DNA of 64,000 nt from Lysobacter_L cavernae (GCF_042648505.1 NZ_JBHRXK010000008.1:85267-149266); one strand, 5' to 3'. Shown: positions 8,521 to 17,460, counted from the first letter of the stretch. Translations and numbers: made by a program. The notes: generated from the sequence alone by a model not told the origin.

Positions 8521-10137
8521 ATGTCTGTGCGGACCTCGATGTCACGACTGCTGCCTCTAGTCTTTTCATGCGTCCTCCTGGTCTTCCCGTTTGCTGCGTA
8601 TGCGCAGCTTCCAGCCCAGGTCACGGGCACGGTTTACCAGGACAGTAACGGCAACGCCCGACGCGACGGCAGTGAGCGCGGCATCGCCGGCATCAAGGTG
8701 TCCAATGGGCGCGACATCGTCCGCACCGATGCACAGGGCCGCTACGCATTGCCGTCGATCGAAGGAAGCACGCTGTTCGTGATCAAGCCACCGGATTACG
8801 CCACGGCCACCGGTGACAACGGCCTGCCGCATTTCTGGTATCACCTGTACCGGCAAGATCCGCCGCGGTTGCGCTACGACGGTATCAGCGCCCGGGCCAT
8901 ACCAGCGACCGGCTTCGATTTCGCCCTGCAGCGGGCGCCACGCGCGCAACGCGACCTGGAACTGCTGGTATTCGGCGACCCGCAACCCAAGAGCCTGGCT
9001 GATGTCGGCTATTACGAGCGCGACATCGTCGCACCGTTGCTCGGCCAGCACTCGGCGCGGCTCGGCGTGAGCCTGGGCGACATCGTCAACGACGATCTGA
9101 CGTTGTACCCGGCGATGAACCGAGTCACCGCGCAGTTGGGAGTCCCGTGGCTGCACGTGCCCGGCAATCACGATCTCGATTTTGATGCCGGCCGCGACGA
9201 GGACTCGCTGCTGAGCTTCCGCAATGTCTACGGACCGGACACCTATGCCTGGGAGGAAGCGCAGGCCAGCTTCATCGTGCTCGACGACGTGGTCTACCGG
9301 CCGGGACAGAAGCCGTCCTACATCGGCGGCCTGCGCGATGACCAGATCGCCTTTATCGAGGCCTATCTGGCCACGCTGCCCAAGGATCGGCGCGTGGTGA
9401 TTTCCGTGCACATTCCGTTGTTCGAGCCGCTGCCGGGCGTGGAGACGTTCCGTCGTGGCGACCGCGAGCGCCTGTTCGCCCTGCTCAAGGACCACCGCCG
9501 TGTGCTGCTGCTCAGCGCGCACACCCACAACCAGCGCCACTACCGCCATGACGCGCAGACCGGCTGGCACGGCGCGCAGCCGTTGCACGAGTACAACGTC
9601 GGTGCTTCCTGTGGCGCGTTCTGGTCGGGCGTCAAGGACGCACAGGGCATCCCCGACACGATGATGAGCGACGGTACGCCCAACGGCTACGCTTGGCTGA
9701 CGCTCAAGCACGACGGCGACTATGCGCTGCGTTACCAGGTCGCGCGTGCGCCAGCGGAGCAGACCATCGCGCTGCACGCGCCGAAGGTGCTGCGCCGGGG
9801 TGCGTACCCGGCCTGGGGTGTCTACGCCAACGTGTACATGGGCGAGGCGGGCAGCCGCGTCGAATACCGAGTCGACGGCGGCGAGTGGAAGCCGATGCGT
9901 CGCGTCGCGCAACCCGATCCGCGCTTGCTGGCCGAAAACCTCGCCGACGACAACGCCGCTCGCCTGCGCGGTTACGACCGTTCGCCCGAAGCCGACCCGT
10001 CCACGCACCTGTGGCGCGGCGCCTTGCCGACCGATCTCGCCCTCGGAGAGCACCGCATCGAGGTCCGCGCCTTCGACCCGTGGCAGGGCGAGCAGCGTGC
10101 GCAGACCCGATACCGGCTCGACCAGGCCCAGGAGTAG
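8521..10137 (+). CDS. Secreted calcineurin-like metallophosphoesterase
   Basis: A signal peptide (residues 1-29, ending AAYAQ) leads into a beta-sandwich like the MetallophosN or SdrD-B type (GTVYQDSNGNARRDG, residues about 33-115). The catalytic core follows with GDPQ, LGDIVNDD, VPGNHDLDFD, VISVHIPLFEP and SAHTHNQ, the full metal-ligand set of calcineurin-like phosphoesterases. A C-terminal MetallophosC-like domain occupies the last 160 residues. The protein is likely periplasmic or exported; its substrate is unknown. An internal ATG at 8539 would still leave a signal peptide. It stands alone after the his terminator, five bases before the next gene, which could be cotranscribed. Confidence 0.88.
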   Translation: MSVRTSMSRLLPLVFSCVLLVFPFAAYAQLPAQVTGTVYQDSNGNARRDGSERGIAGIKVSNGRDIVRTDAQGRYALPSIEGSTLFVIKPPDYATATGDNGLPHFWYHLYRQDPPRLRYDGISARAIPATGFDFALQRAPRAQRDLELLVFGDPQPKSLADVGYYERDIVAPLLGQHSARLGVSLGDIVNDDLTLYPAMNRVTAQLGVPWLHVPGNHDLDFDAGRDEDSLLSFRNVYGPDTYAWEEAQASFIVLDDVVYRPGQKPSYIGGLRDDQIAFIEAYLATLPKDRRVVISVHIPLFEPLPGVETFRRGDRERLFALLKDHRRVLLLSAHTHNQRHYRHDAQTGWHGAQPLHEYNVGASCGAFWSGVKDAQGIPDTMMSDGTPNGYAWLTLKHDGDYALRYQVARAPAEQTIALHAPKVLRRGAYPAWGVYANVYMGEAGSRVEYRVDGGEWKPMRRVAQPDPRLLAENLADDNAARLRGYDRSPEADPSTHLWRGALPTDLALGEHRIEVRAFDPWQGEQRAQTRYRLDQAQE

Positions 10138-10141
10138 TGCC

Positions 10142-10738
10142 ATGACCAGCACGTTGCCGACCGACTTGCCGATCCAGCTGTTTCACGACGCCGCGGCCTG
10201 GGAAAAATGGCTGGCCAGGCACGGCGTCGCAGCGGGGGTGTGGCTGAAGATCGCCAAGAAGGGCGCGTCCGAGAACGGCAGGGACATCGTCTCGGTCACT
10301 TACGCCGAAGCGCTGGACGTGGCGTTGTGTCACGGCTGGATCGACGGCCTCAAGCGTGCCTGCGACGAGCGCTATTTCCTGCAACGTTTCACGCCGCGGC
10401 GGCCGAAGAGCCTGTGGTCGAAGATCAATGTCGGCAAGATCGAGCAATTGCTCGCGGCCGGACGCATGCAGCCGGCGGGCCTGCGCGAGGTCGAGGCGGC
10501 CCGAACCGATGGTCGCTGGCAGGCCGCCTACCACGCCGCCAGCAGCATGGACGTGCCGGTCGAACTGGCCGATGCCCTGGCCGGCAACCCCACGGCGCGC
10601 GCGTTCTTCGAGCAACTCGACAGGACCAACCGTTACGCATTCTGCTGGCGCGTGCACACGGCCAAGAAACCGGAAACGCGACTGGCGCGCGCGGCCAAGT
10701 TCGTCGAGATGCTGGCCAAAGGCGAGAAGATCCACTGA
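10142..10738 (+). CDS. YdeI/OmpD-associated family protein
   Basis: The 198-residue protein resembles the YdeI/OmpD-associated (DUF1801-neighbouring, bacteriocin-protection) family: AAWEKWLARHG, VWLKIAKKGA, the ALDVALCHGWIDGLK motif, FTPRRPKSLWSKIN and a helical C-terminal part ending in an AKFVEMLAKGEK stretch. No signal peptide or membrane segment is visible, so it is probably cytoplasmic. The biochemical role of this family is not established. The ATG at 10142 begins four bases after the phosphoesterase stop. Confidence 0.8.
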   Translation: MTSTLPTDLPIQLFHDAAAWEKWLARHGVAAGVWLKIAKKGASENGRDIVSVTYAEALDVALCHGWIDGLKRACDERYFLQRFTPRRPKSLWSKINVGKIEQLLAAGRMQPAGLREVEAARTDGRWQAAYHAASSMDVPVELADALAGNPTARAFFEQLDRTNRYAFCWRVHTAKKPETRLARAAKFVEMLAKGEKIH

Positions 10739-10876
10739 GCGCGGCTTCTCGTTGAGGTGATCCGTCGTCTTTACGTCAAAGTTACGTCCGTCGATGCCTG
10801 CGGCAATGGAGTGTTTACGCGAGCCGCGCCTACAGTGCGCAGCATCCGCGCCCTCCCACGCGGAGCGAGAAACACC

Positions 10877-11326
10877 GTGTCGATCGTCATCATCCGTGGC
10901 CCCGAGCACAGCGCCCACGGCAATGCGCTGCCGCTGGTTCCCGATGTCGTGCGTCGGTCGCTGACCGAGCGTGCCGCAGCAGCGGGCAAGACCGTGGAGT
11001 TGCGCATCTGCCGTTCCGAAGCGGAACTGGTCGAATGCCTGCGCCGCACGCGCGGCGATCAGGCCGAATTCGTGCTGCTCGACCCGGGTACCTGCGTGCG
11101 CGCCAGCGCTGCCGTGCGCGATGTGCTTGACGATCTCGCCGTGCCGTATATCGAAGTACATGACGACGCACCGGACGTGCCGGAGCGCCTGATCAGCCCG
11201 GTGTGTGGGCCGCGGCTGACCTGGGTCAGCGGCTATGGCGCGCAGAGTTACACGCTGGCGCTGTCGATCGCGCTCGAACACCTGGGTTGTTCCGCCTGCG
11301 AAAGCGAGTTTCACGTCGGTACCTGA
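10877..11326 (+). CDS. AroQ-like (type II dehydroquinase fold) protein lacking the active site
   Basis: From the GTG at 10877 the protein is 149 residues, the usual AroQ length. Family landmarks align well: VSIVIIRGPE at the position of the NGPN motif, FVLLDPGT for ILNAGG, IEVHDDAP for the EVHISN motif, then LISPVCGP and VSGYGAQSYTLAL for GLGAQGYTLAL. The catalytic loop with the active Tyr and Arg is shortened, the Asn of the ILN motif is Asp, the His of the THTS motif is replaced, and only the EVH histidine survives. It is therefore unlikely to dehydrate dehydroquinate. A longer in-frame ATG start at 10757 exists, but the added stretch shows no family similarity. Confidence 0.65.
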   Translation: MSIVIIRGPEHSAHGNALPLVPDVVRRSLTERAAAAGKTVELRICRSEAELVECLRRTRGDQAEFVLLDPGTCVRASAAVRDVLDDLAVPYIEVHDDAPDVPERLISPVCGPRLTWVSGYGAQSYTLALSIALEHLGCSACESEFHVGT

Positions 11327-11343
11327 GTGCAGGTACGCAGGCG

Positions 11344-11550
11344 ATGAGTCACATCTTCTATTTTGCCGACTACGAGATCCTGCTCGGTGGCAAGTTCAAG
11401 GTCTGGGGGCAGGCGACGCTGGCCTATGCCGTGGACGACCCGCAGACCTTCGATCCGGCCGACCTGCTGCAGAAGATCCGCGAGCAGGCGGCCGACAGCC
11501 ACGGCGTCGCCAGCGACGAGGTGCGGATCCGCAGCCTCAATCGCCTGTAA
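11344..11550 (+). CDS. Small conserved-looking hypothetical protein
   Basis: A 68-residue frame begins MSHIFYFADYEILLGGKFKV, 17 bases after the AroQ-like gene and in the same direction. Composition is normal for a soluble protein: a beta-rich start, then a helix DPADLLQKIREQAAD. I do not recognise a family. Its closeness to the AroQ-like gene suggests cotranscription. No clear ribosome site is seen before the ATG. Confidence 0.5.
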   Translation: MSHIFYFADYEILLGGKFKVWGQATLAYAVDDPQTFDPADLLQKIREQAADSHGVASDEVRIRSLNRL

Positions 11551-11563
11551 GGCCGGCGGCGGA

Positions 11564-12259
11564 TTACGGAGTCAGTTCGGAGAACGACTCGACGCGGGCA
11601 TGCCCGCTGGTCGCATTGCCGTGGCGCGGCTGCGGGTAGTCCTGCAGGCGATCGATCAGGGCGGTGCCCATGCCGGCGGTGCGGGCGGCATCGAGTTCCT
11701 CGACCACGTCGGAGAGGAACACGATCTCCGAGGGCGCCAGGCCGATCGCCTCGGCGATGCGGCGGTAGCTGTCGGCGTCGCGCTTGCCGCCGATCTCGGT
11801 GTCGAACCATCCGGAGAACAGCGACGTCAGGTCGCCGTCGTCGCTGTGGCCGAAGAACAGCCGCTGCGCCGGCACGCTGCCGGACGAGTACACGTACAGC
11901 GGCAGGCCAGCGCCGTGCCAGGCCCGCAGCGCGGCGGCGGCGTCGGGGTAGATGTGCGCGCTGAAGTCGGCGCTCCTGTAGCCGTCGGCCCAGATCATGC
12001 CCTGCAGCGCTTTCAGCGCGGTGTGCTTGCGATCCTCGTCGATCCAGCCCTGCAGCACCTCCACGACCATGCGGTCGTCGCACATGCCGCCGTTCTCGGT
12101 GGCGACCGCGTCCAGCCACTTGCGCACCGCCGGCTCCTTGCCACGCGCGGCGACGAAGCGGGGCAGGGCGCGGCGCGCGTACGGGAACAGCACGTCCTTG
12201 ACGAAGGAAATGCTGCTGGTGGTGCCCTCGATGTCGGTGAGGATGGCGCGGATGGTCAT
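11564..12259 (-). CDS. mtnC: Acireductone synthase (enolase-phosphatase E1)
   Basis: MtnC enolises and dephosphorylates 2,3-diketo-5-methylthiopentyl-1-phosphate in the methionine salvage pathway. The 231-residue HAD protein starts MTIRAILTDIEGTTSSISFV with the DIEGTT nucleophile motif characteristic of E1, and continues with LYVYSSGSVPAQ, GGKRDADSY and FLSDVVEELDAA. It is the last of three salvage genes on this strand. A REP-like inverted pair separates it from mtnD, so its expression may be partly uncoupled. Confidence 0.95.
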   Translation of the reverse strand: MTIRAILTDIEGTTSSISFVKDVLFPYARRALPRFVAARGKEPAVRKWLDAVATENGGMCDDRMVVEVLQGWIDEDRKHTALKALQGMIWADGYRSADFSAHIYPDAAAALRAWHGAGLPLYVYSSGSVPAQRLFFGHSDDGDLTSLFSGWFDTEIGGKRDADSYRRIAEAIGLAPSEIVFLSDVVEELDAARTAGMGTALIDRLQDYPQPRHGNATSGHARVESFSELTP

Positions 12260-12287
12260 GGTCGAATCTGCGTTGTCGTTGCTGATT

Positions 12288-12385
12288 CGTCATCCCCGCG
12301 AGGGCGGGGATCCAGTGACTCTGCTCCATGCGCATTTGAAGCCGAAAGCCAAGTCGCTGGATTCCCGCCTTCGCGGGAATGACGG
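12288..12385. repeat. REP-like inverted repeat pair between mtnD and mtnC
   Basis: Two arms of about 33 bases, 12288-12320 and 12351-12385, are near reverse complements. Each contains its own small palindrome of the CCCGC-GGCGGG type followed by ATCCAG(C/T)GACT. This is the common gammaproteobacterial REP form of GTCATTCCCGCGAAGGCGGG. It could fold into a large hairpin in the mtn transcript. Confidence 0.85.
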
Positions 12386-12416
12386 AAGTTGAGGGATGGA
12401 CTGGGGCAGCCAGGCC

Positions 12417-12974
12417 TCAGCCCGCCTGGCCTTTCTCGTAGCGCGGAAACTTCTGCGCGATGTCGGTGCCGGTGAAGTGGCCGACCCAGCCGTCCGGCTC
12501 GGTGAAGAAGCGGATCGCGACGAAGCTCGGCTCCGGGCCCATGTCGAACCAGTGCCTGGTGCTGTCCGGCACGGCGATCAGGTCGCCCTGTTCGCATTTG
12601 ATCTCGTAGACGCGGTCGTCCACATGCAGCGTGAACAGGCCGGAACCGGCGACGAAGAAGCGCACCTCGTCTTCCTTGTGGAAGTGCTCGTCGAGGAACT
12701 TGGTCCGCATCGCCTCGCGCTGCGGGTTGTCCGGGGCGATGCTGACCACGTCGACGGTCTTGAAGCCGCGCTCGGCGACCAGGCGGTCGATGTCGGCGCG
12801 GTAGGCGTCCATGATCTTCTCGGGCGCGTCACCCGGGGCGACCGGTGCGTTGGCCTGCCACTGCTCGAACGCAACGCCGATCCTGGCGAGCTCGCGGGCG
12901 ATCTGCGCCTGGTCGGTGGTGCTCAGGTGTGGGGTGGTGGTGTCGTTCTCGGCAAAAATGCGCAAGCGGCTCAT
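12417..12974 (-). CDS. mtnD: Acireductone dioxygenase
   Basis: MtnD cleaves acireductone to formate and the keto acid precursor of methionine when iron-bound, or off-pathway when nickel-bound. The 185-residue cupin has the metal motif EHFHKEDEVRFF (two His and a Glu) and the later TRHWFDMG histidine. Its ATG at 12974 overlaps the mtnB stop by four bases, so the two are translationally coupled. The N-terminus MSRLRIFAENDTTTP is typical of the bacterial enzyme. Confidence 0.96.
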   Translation of the reverse strand: MSRLRIFAENDTTTPHLSTTDQAQIARELARIGVAFEQWQANAPVAPGDAPEKIMDAYRADIDRLVAERGFKTVDVVSIAPDNPQREAMRTKFLDEHFHKEDEVRFFVAGSGLFTLHVDDRVYEIKCEQGDLIAVPDSTRHWFDMGPEPSFVAIRFFTEPDGWVGHFTGTDIAQKFPRYEKGQAG

Positions 12975-13609
12975 CGCTGCAACCTCCTCAATTCCAGTTC
13001 GCAGGCGAGCAGGAATTCGAATGCTTCCAGGTGGCGTCGTGCTTCGGCCATGTCGCGGCCCCAGGCGTACAGGCCGTGGCCGTCGATCAGGTAGCCCCAC
13101 ATGCATTGGCGGTCGAGCAGGGCATCGACCTGGGCGGCCAGCGTGTGCATGTCCTGGCTGTTGGGCAGCACCGGCAGCTCGACGCTCATCTCGTGGGTGG
13201 TGTTGTCGGCGAAGGCTTTCAAGAGTTCGTAGCCTTCCAGATGCACGTGGCCTTGGCCTGAGTACAGGCGCGAGGCCACGGTCTGGGTCTGCGAGTGGGT
13301 GTGCAGGACGCAGCCGATCTCGGGGAAGCGCTTGTACAGCTGGGTGTGCAGCAGGGTCTCGGCCGAGGATTTCTGGGCGGTGGCGACCGGGGCGCCGTCG
13401 AGGTCGACGACCATGATGTCGGACTCGACCAGCTTGCCCTTGTCGCGCCCGGACACGGTGATGGCGACGTGCTGCCCGTCCAGGCGCTGCGAGAAGTTGC
13501 TGCTGGTGGCGGGCGTCCAGCCCAGTGCCGACAGCTCGCGCACGTTGACGATGATCTCGCCGGCGCAATGCGCCAGGCGCTGGGGGTCGTAGGGCAGGGC
13601 GGTGTTCAT
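12971..13609 (-). CDS. mtnB: Methylthioribulose-1-phosphate dehydratase
   Basis: MtnB dehydrates methylthioribulose-1-phosphate, the step before MtnC. This is a class II aldolase/adducin-like zinc protein of 212 residues: SALGWTPATSSNFSQRL, VLHTHSQTQT with two zinc-binding histidines, and GYLIDGHGLYAWG with the third. It is first in the mtnB-mtnD-mtnC cluster. MtnA and MtnK-type steps are not in the window. Confidence 0.95.
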   Translation of the reverse strand: MNTALPYDPQRLAHCAGEIIVNVRELSALGWTPATSSNFSQRLDGQHVAITVSGRDKGKLVESDIMVVDLDGAPVATAQKSSAETLLHTQLYKRFPEIGCVLHTHSQTQTVASRLYSGQGHVHLEGYELLKAFADNTTHEMSVELPVLPNSQDMHTLAAQVDALLDRQCMWGYLIDGHGLYAWGRDMAEARRHLEAFEFLLACELELRRLQR

Positions 13610-13639
13610 GCCGCGAGTTTAAAACAATGGCGCAGACAA

Positions 13640-13666
13640 AGACGGCGCGGGTCGCCCGCGCCGTCT
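13640..13666 (-). terminator. Terminator of the first APC permease gene
   Basis: The 12-bp GC-rich stem AGACGGCGCGGG / CCCGCGCCGTCT with a three-base loop lies 17 bases after the permease stop and is followed on the minus strand by TTTGTC. Confidence 0.65.
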
Positions 13667-13682
13667 CCGGGGGCTGAACGCC

Positions 13683-15110
13683 TTAGCGTCGCAGCTTGCT
13701 GTGGCGGTAGCCGTACAGGAAGTAGATCGCGAATCCGACCGCGGTCCAGACCACCATCAGCAGCCAGTTGTGGGCGGTCATCGTCGACAGCAGCGCCAGG
13801 CAGCTGAAGATGCCGGCCAGGCAGACGCCCCAGGCGAACGGGATGCGGAACGGCCGCGGCAGGTCGGGCTGGGTGCGGCGCAGGATCAGCACACCGGCGC
13901 AGACCGCGGCGAAGGCGATCAGGGTGCCCATCGAGGTCAGCTCGCCGAGCACGTCCAGCGGGAACAGCGCCGCCAGCAGGGCGATGCCGATGCCGGTGAT
14001 GACCGTGTTGATGTGCGGGGTGCGGTATTCGGGGTGGATCTTGGTGAACACCGGCGGCAGCAGGCCGTCGCGGGCCATGATCATGAAGATGCGCGGCTGG
14101 CCGATGATCATCACCAGCACCACCGACGACAGGCCGATCAACGCGCCGATCTCGACCACCACGCGCAGCCAGCCCAGTTCCGGGTGCGCGGCCACGGCCG
14201 TCACCACCGGCTCGTCGGTGCCGAGCTGGGTGTAGGGCACCAGGCCGGTCATGACCGCGGCCATGGCGATGTACAGCACGGTGCAGATCGCCAGCGACAG
14301 CAGCATGCCGATCGGCAGGTCGCGCTGCGGCTTGTGCGACTCCTGCGCCGCCACCGACACCGCCTCGAAACCGATGTAGGCGAAGAACACCAGCGCCGCG
14401 CCGCGCAGCACGCCTTCGAAGCCGTACTTGCCCGGGCCCTCGTTGGCCGGGATGAACGGCTGCCAGTTGGCCGGGTCGATGTATTTCCAGCCGGCGAAGA
14501 TCACCAGCACGATCAGGCCGGTCTTGAGCACCACCATCGCCATGTTCATCGCCGACGACTTGCGGATGCCCACGTAGCAGACCCAGGTCAGCAACAGCAC
14601 GATCGCGGCCGCCGGCAGGTTGGCGATCGACCCGGTCGGGCGCAGCTGCGCGTCCAGCGGCGCGCTGACCAGGGCCTTGGGCAGGTGGATGCCGAAGTGG
14701 TCGAGCAGGCTGAGGAAATAGCCGGTCCAGCTGACCGCCACCGCCGAGGCCGAGACGCCGTATTCGAGTACCAGCATCCAGCCGATGAACCACGCGGCGA
14801 GCTCGCCGAGGGTGGCGTAGGTGTAGGTGTAGGCGCTGCCGGAGACTGGCACCATCGCTGCGAATTCGGCGTAGGCCAGCGCGCAGAACGTGCAGCAGAT
14901 CGCTGCCAGCACGAACGACAGCATGATCGCCGGGCCGGCGTGGTCAGCCGCGGCTTGGCCGGTGATGACGAAGATGCCGCCGCCGATCACCGCGCCGATG
15001 CCCAGCGCGGTCAGGCCCCACGGGCCGAGGGTGCGGTGCAGGCTCAGGCCTTCGGCATCGGCGTGGCTGGCGTGCGGGTGCTTGGTCGCCCAGAGTTGTC
15101 CGAACATCAA
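13683..15110 (-). CDS. APC-family amino acid permease (cationic amino-acid-transporter type)
   Basis: The 475-residue inner-membrane protein has about twelve hydrophobic helices. Early features are GIGAVIGGGIFVITG (TM1, substrate-binding Gly-rich break) and SGSAYTYTYATLGE (TM3), as in YfnA/CAT-type APC transporters. It likely imports amino acids by proton symport; the substrate cannot be read. It is a close paralogue of the next gene upstream on the same strand, sharing most of these motifs, so tandem duplication is likely. MM at the start gives two possible ATG codons. Confidence 0.88.
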   Translation of the reverse strand: MMFGQLWATKHPHASHADAEGLSLHRTLGPWGLTALGIGAVIGGGIFVITGQAAADHAGPAIMLSFVLAAICCTFCALAYAEFAAMVPVSGSAYTYTYATLGELAAWFIGWMLVLEYGVSASAVAVSWTGYFLSLLDHFGIHLPKALVSAPLDAQLRPTGSIANLPAAAIVLLLTWVCYVGIRKSSAMNMAMVVLKTGLIVLVIFAGWKYIDPANWQPFIPANEGPGKYGFEGVLRGAALVFFAYIGFEAVSVAAQESHKPQRDLPIGMLLSLAICTVLYIAMAAVMTGLVPYTQLGTDEPVVTAVAAHPELGWLRVVVEIGALIGLSSVVLVMIIGQPRIFMIMARDGLLPPVFTKIHPEYRTPHINTVITGIGIALLAALFPLDVLGELTSMGTLIAFAAVCAGVLILRRTQPDLPRPFRIPFAWGVCLAGIFSCLALLSTMTAHNWLLMVVWTAVGFAIYFLYGYRHSKLRR

Positions 15111-15163
15111 TCGATTCCCGAAGCCGGCGCGCGGCCGGCGTTGAATGCGGCGACTTCAACAAA

Positions 15164-15192
15164 CAAGGCCGGCGGGGATGCCGCCGGCCTTG
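15164..15192 (-). terminator. Terminator between the two permease genes
   Basis: The stem CAAGGCCGGCGG / CCGCCGGCCTTG with a five-base loop sits 17 bases after the stop of the upstream permease and is followed on the minus strand by TTTGTTG. It implies the two permeases are separate transcription units. Confidence 0.75.
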
Positions 15193-15208
15193 CCGTGTGG
15201 ATCAGCGA

Positions 15209-16681
15209 TCAGCGCAATGCCTTGCGGACCTTGCTGTTGCGATAGCCGTACATGAAGTAGATCAGCATGCCGATCGCGGTCCAGCCGGTCATCAGGCGCC
15301 AGTGCTCGGAGAACGGCTGCCAGAACAGGTACAGGCAGGCGGCGGCGCCGAGCGGGCAGATGATCCACACCGCCGGCACGCGGAACGGACGCGCCAGATC
15401 CGGGCGGCTGCGACGCAGCACCAGCACGCCGATGCAGACGGTGGCGAAGGCCAGCAGCGTGCCCATCGACACCAGTTCGCCGAGCAGGCCGATCGGCAGG
15501 AAGCCGGCCAGCAGGCAGGCGAACACGCCGACGATGATGGTGCCGACGTACGGCGTCTGGAACTTCGGATGGACCTTGGCGAACAACTGCGGCAGCAGGC
15601 CGTCCTTCGCCATCGAGTAGAAGATGCGCGGCTGGCCCATCAGCATCACCAGGATCACCGAGCTCAGGCCGGCGATGGCGCCGATCTCGACCAGCATCTT
15701 CAGCCAGCCCAGCGCCGGATAGGCTTCCAGCGCGGTGGCGACCGGCTTGGGCGTGCTCAGCATGTGGTACGGCAGCAGGCCGGTCAGCACCAGTGCGACG
15801 ATGATGTAGATGATCGTGCAGATCACCAGCGAGCCGAGGATGCCGATCGGCATGTCGCGCTGCGGGTTCTTGGCTTCGCCGGCGGCGGTGGAGACCGCAT
15901 CGAAGCCGATGTAGGCGAAGAACACCACGGCGGCGGCGCGGACGATGCCGGAGGCGCCGTACTTGCCCGGGCCTTCGTTCTCGGGAATGAACGGCACCCA
16001 GTTGTCCGGGTTGATATAGCTCGTGGCGAAGGCGACGAACAGCACGATCACGACCACCTTGATGGCGACGATGATCGAGTTGACGATCGCCGACTGGGTG
16101 ATGCCGACGTAGCACAGGCCGCTGAGCGCGGCGACGATGAACACCGCCGGCAGGTTGATCAGGCCGCCGGTGTAGACGAAGCTGCCGTCGACGACGTTCA
16201 GCGGCGCCGCTGCCAGCGAGGCCGGCAGGGCCATGCCGAAGTGTTCGAGGAAGCTGTTGAGGTAGCCCGACCAGCCGACCGCGACGGTCGAGGCGGCGAA
16301 CATGTACTCGAGCACCAGATTCCAGCCGATGAACCAGGCGACGAACTCGCCCAGGGTCGCGTAGGAATAGGAGTAGGCGCTGCCCGAGACCGGCAGCATC
16401 GCCGCGAACTCGGCGTAGCACAGGCCTGCCAGGGCGCAGGCGAAGCCGGCGATGATGAAGCTCAGGACGATGGCCGGGCCGGCGTGTTCCGCGGCGGCGT
16501 GGCCGGAGAGGACGAAGATGCCGGCGCCGATGACCGCGCCGATGCCCAGCATCACCAATTGGGTCGCGGTCAGTGTGCGCTTGAGGGTGGCTTCACCCTG
16601 GAGGCTGCCCTCGACGGGCTCACCGGCATCGACGTGCCCGGCGGGCTCCACCGGCTTGGTGACGAACAGGTTTTTGAACAT
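15209..16681 (-). CDS. APC-family amino acid permease, paralogue
   Basis: The 490-residue transporter has the APC fold. An N-terminal soluble stretch of about 35 residues is followed by MLGIGAVIGAGIFVLSGHAA (TM1) and SGSAYSYSYATLGEFVAWF (TM3), then ten more hydrophobic helices. It shares long identical motifs with its downstream neighbour (AYIGFEAVS versus AYIGFDAVS, QPRIFYSMA versus QPRIFMIMA). The start ATG at 16681 follows a CAGGGGAATTCG ribosome site. Both permeases probably move amino acids with different preferences; the substrates are not known. Confidence 0.9.
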   Translation of the reverse strand: MFKNLFVTKPVEPAGHVDAGEPVEGSLQGEATLKRTLTATQLVMLGIGAVIGAGIFVLSGHAAAEHAGPAIVLSFIIAGFACALAGLCYAEFAAMLPVSGSAYSYSYATLGEFVAWFIGWNLVLEYMFAASTVAVGWSGYLNSFLEHFGMALPASLAAAPLNVVDGSFVYTGGLINLPAVFIVAALSGLCYVGITQSAIVNSIIVAIKVVVIVLFVAFATSYINPDNWVPFIPENEGPGKYGASGIVRAAAVVFFAYIGFDAVSTAAGEAKNPQRDMPIGILGSLVICTIIYIIVALVLTGLLPYHMLSTPKPVATALEAYPALGWLKMLVEIGAIAGLSSVILVMLMGQPRIFYSMAKDGLLPQLFAKVHPKFQTPYVGTIIVGVFACLLAGFLPIGLLGELVSMGTLLAFATVCIGVLVLRRSRPDLARPFRVPAVWIICPLGAAACLYLFWQPFSEHWRLMTGWTAIGMLIYFMYGYRNSKVRKALR

Positions 16682-16855
16682 CGAATTCCCCTGGGGATGA
16701 AATGATCACCGCCCATTCAGGCGGCAGGTGAAGCGTATGGCCGTGGGGGGCGGGCCACCATAACCCACGCGGGAAAGCAGCGGCAAGCACGACAAAGTCA
16801 CGGTTTGGACACGCATAATCGCCGTCCACCTGATTAGCCGCAGTGCGCCAACACC

Positions 16856-17425
16856 ATGACAGCCGGCCCCTTGGACCCAATCAGTGAACTGCGTTCAAGC
16901 TTCGTCGCCTATGCGCGGCGCTGGGGCGACGAGGCCGAACAGGCGTCACCGTTCCTGGAATTGCTCGGCGACCGCGAGGACCCGTTCGTACGCGCGCGCC
17001 TGGCCGGCCATTTCACCGCCTCGGCCTGGCTGGTCGACCGCGACGGCACGCGTGTGCTGCTGACCCATCACCGCAAGCTCGATCGCTGGCTGCAGCTGGG
17101 CGGCCACGCCGACGGCGATCGCGACCTGGCCCGGGTCGCGTTGCGCGAGGCCGAAGAAGAGTCGGGCCTGGACGGATTGACGGTCGAACCGGAGATGTTC
17201 GACCTCGACCGGCACTGGATTCCCGCGCGCGGCGAGGTGCCCGGCCATTGGCATTACGATGTGCGCTACGTGGTCCGGGCCGGGGTGCGCGAGGACTACG
17301 TGGTCAGCGAGGAGTCACTTGATCTCGCGTGGCGGCCCATCGCGGACGTCCTGGCCGACCCCGCCAGCGACGCGTCGATGCAGCGCATGGCGCGCAAGTG
17401 GCTGCACTCGCGCGCCATCGGCTGA
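16856..17425 (+). CDS. NUDIX hydrolase
   Basis: The 189-residue protein contains a NUDIX box at about residues 81-104, GGHADGDRDLARVALREAEE then ESGL. The catalytic REUXEEXGU part is complete, while the first Glu of the signature is Arg, a change I believe occurs in this subfamily. An N-terminal helical region of about 50 residues precedes the Nudix fold. The substrate, probably a nucleoside diphosphate derivative, cannot be told. It is a single gene, convergent with the next one. Confidence 0.88.
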   Translation: MTAGPLDPISELRSSFVAYARRWGDEAEQASPFLELLGDREDPFVRARLAGHFTASAWLVDRDGTRVLLTHHRKLDRWLQLGGHADGDRDLARVALREAEEESGLDGLTVEPEMFDLDRHWIPARGEVPGHWHYDVRYVVRAGVREDYVVSEESLDLAWRPIADVLADPASDASMQRMARKWLHSRAIG

Positions 17426-17453
17426 GCCGGGCGACGGCACTGCACCGCCCGGC
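17426..17453. terminator. Possible shared terminator between convergent genes
   Basis: The inverted repeat GCCGGGCG / CGCCCGGC lies between the NUDIX stop and the stop of the converging OB-fold gene. There is no T-run, so function is uncertain. Confidence 0.35.
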
Positions 17454-17460
17454 GGGACGG

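Noticed and set aside
13701..15245. Long plus-strand frame opposite the first permease
   Set aside because: The translation is a Gln/His/Arg/Asp-rich string, typical of the complement of a membrane protein gene in high-GC DNA.
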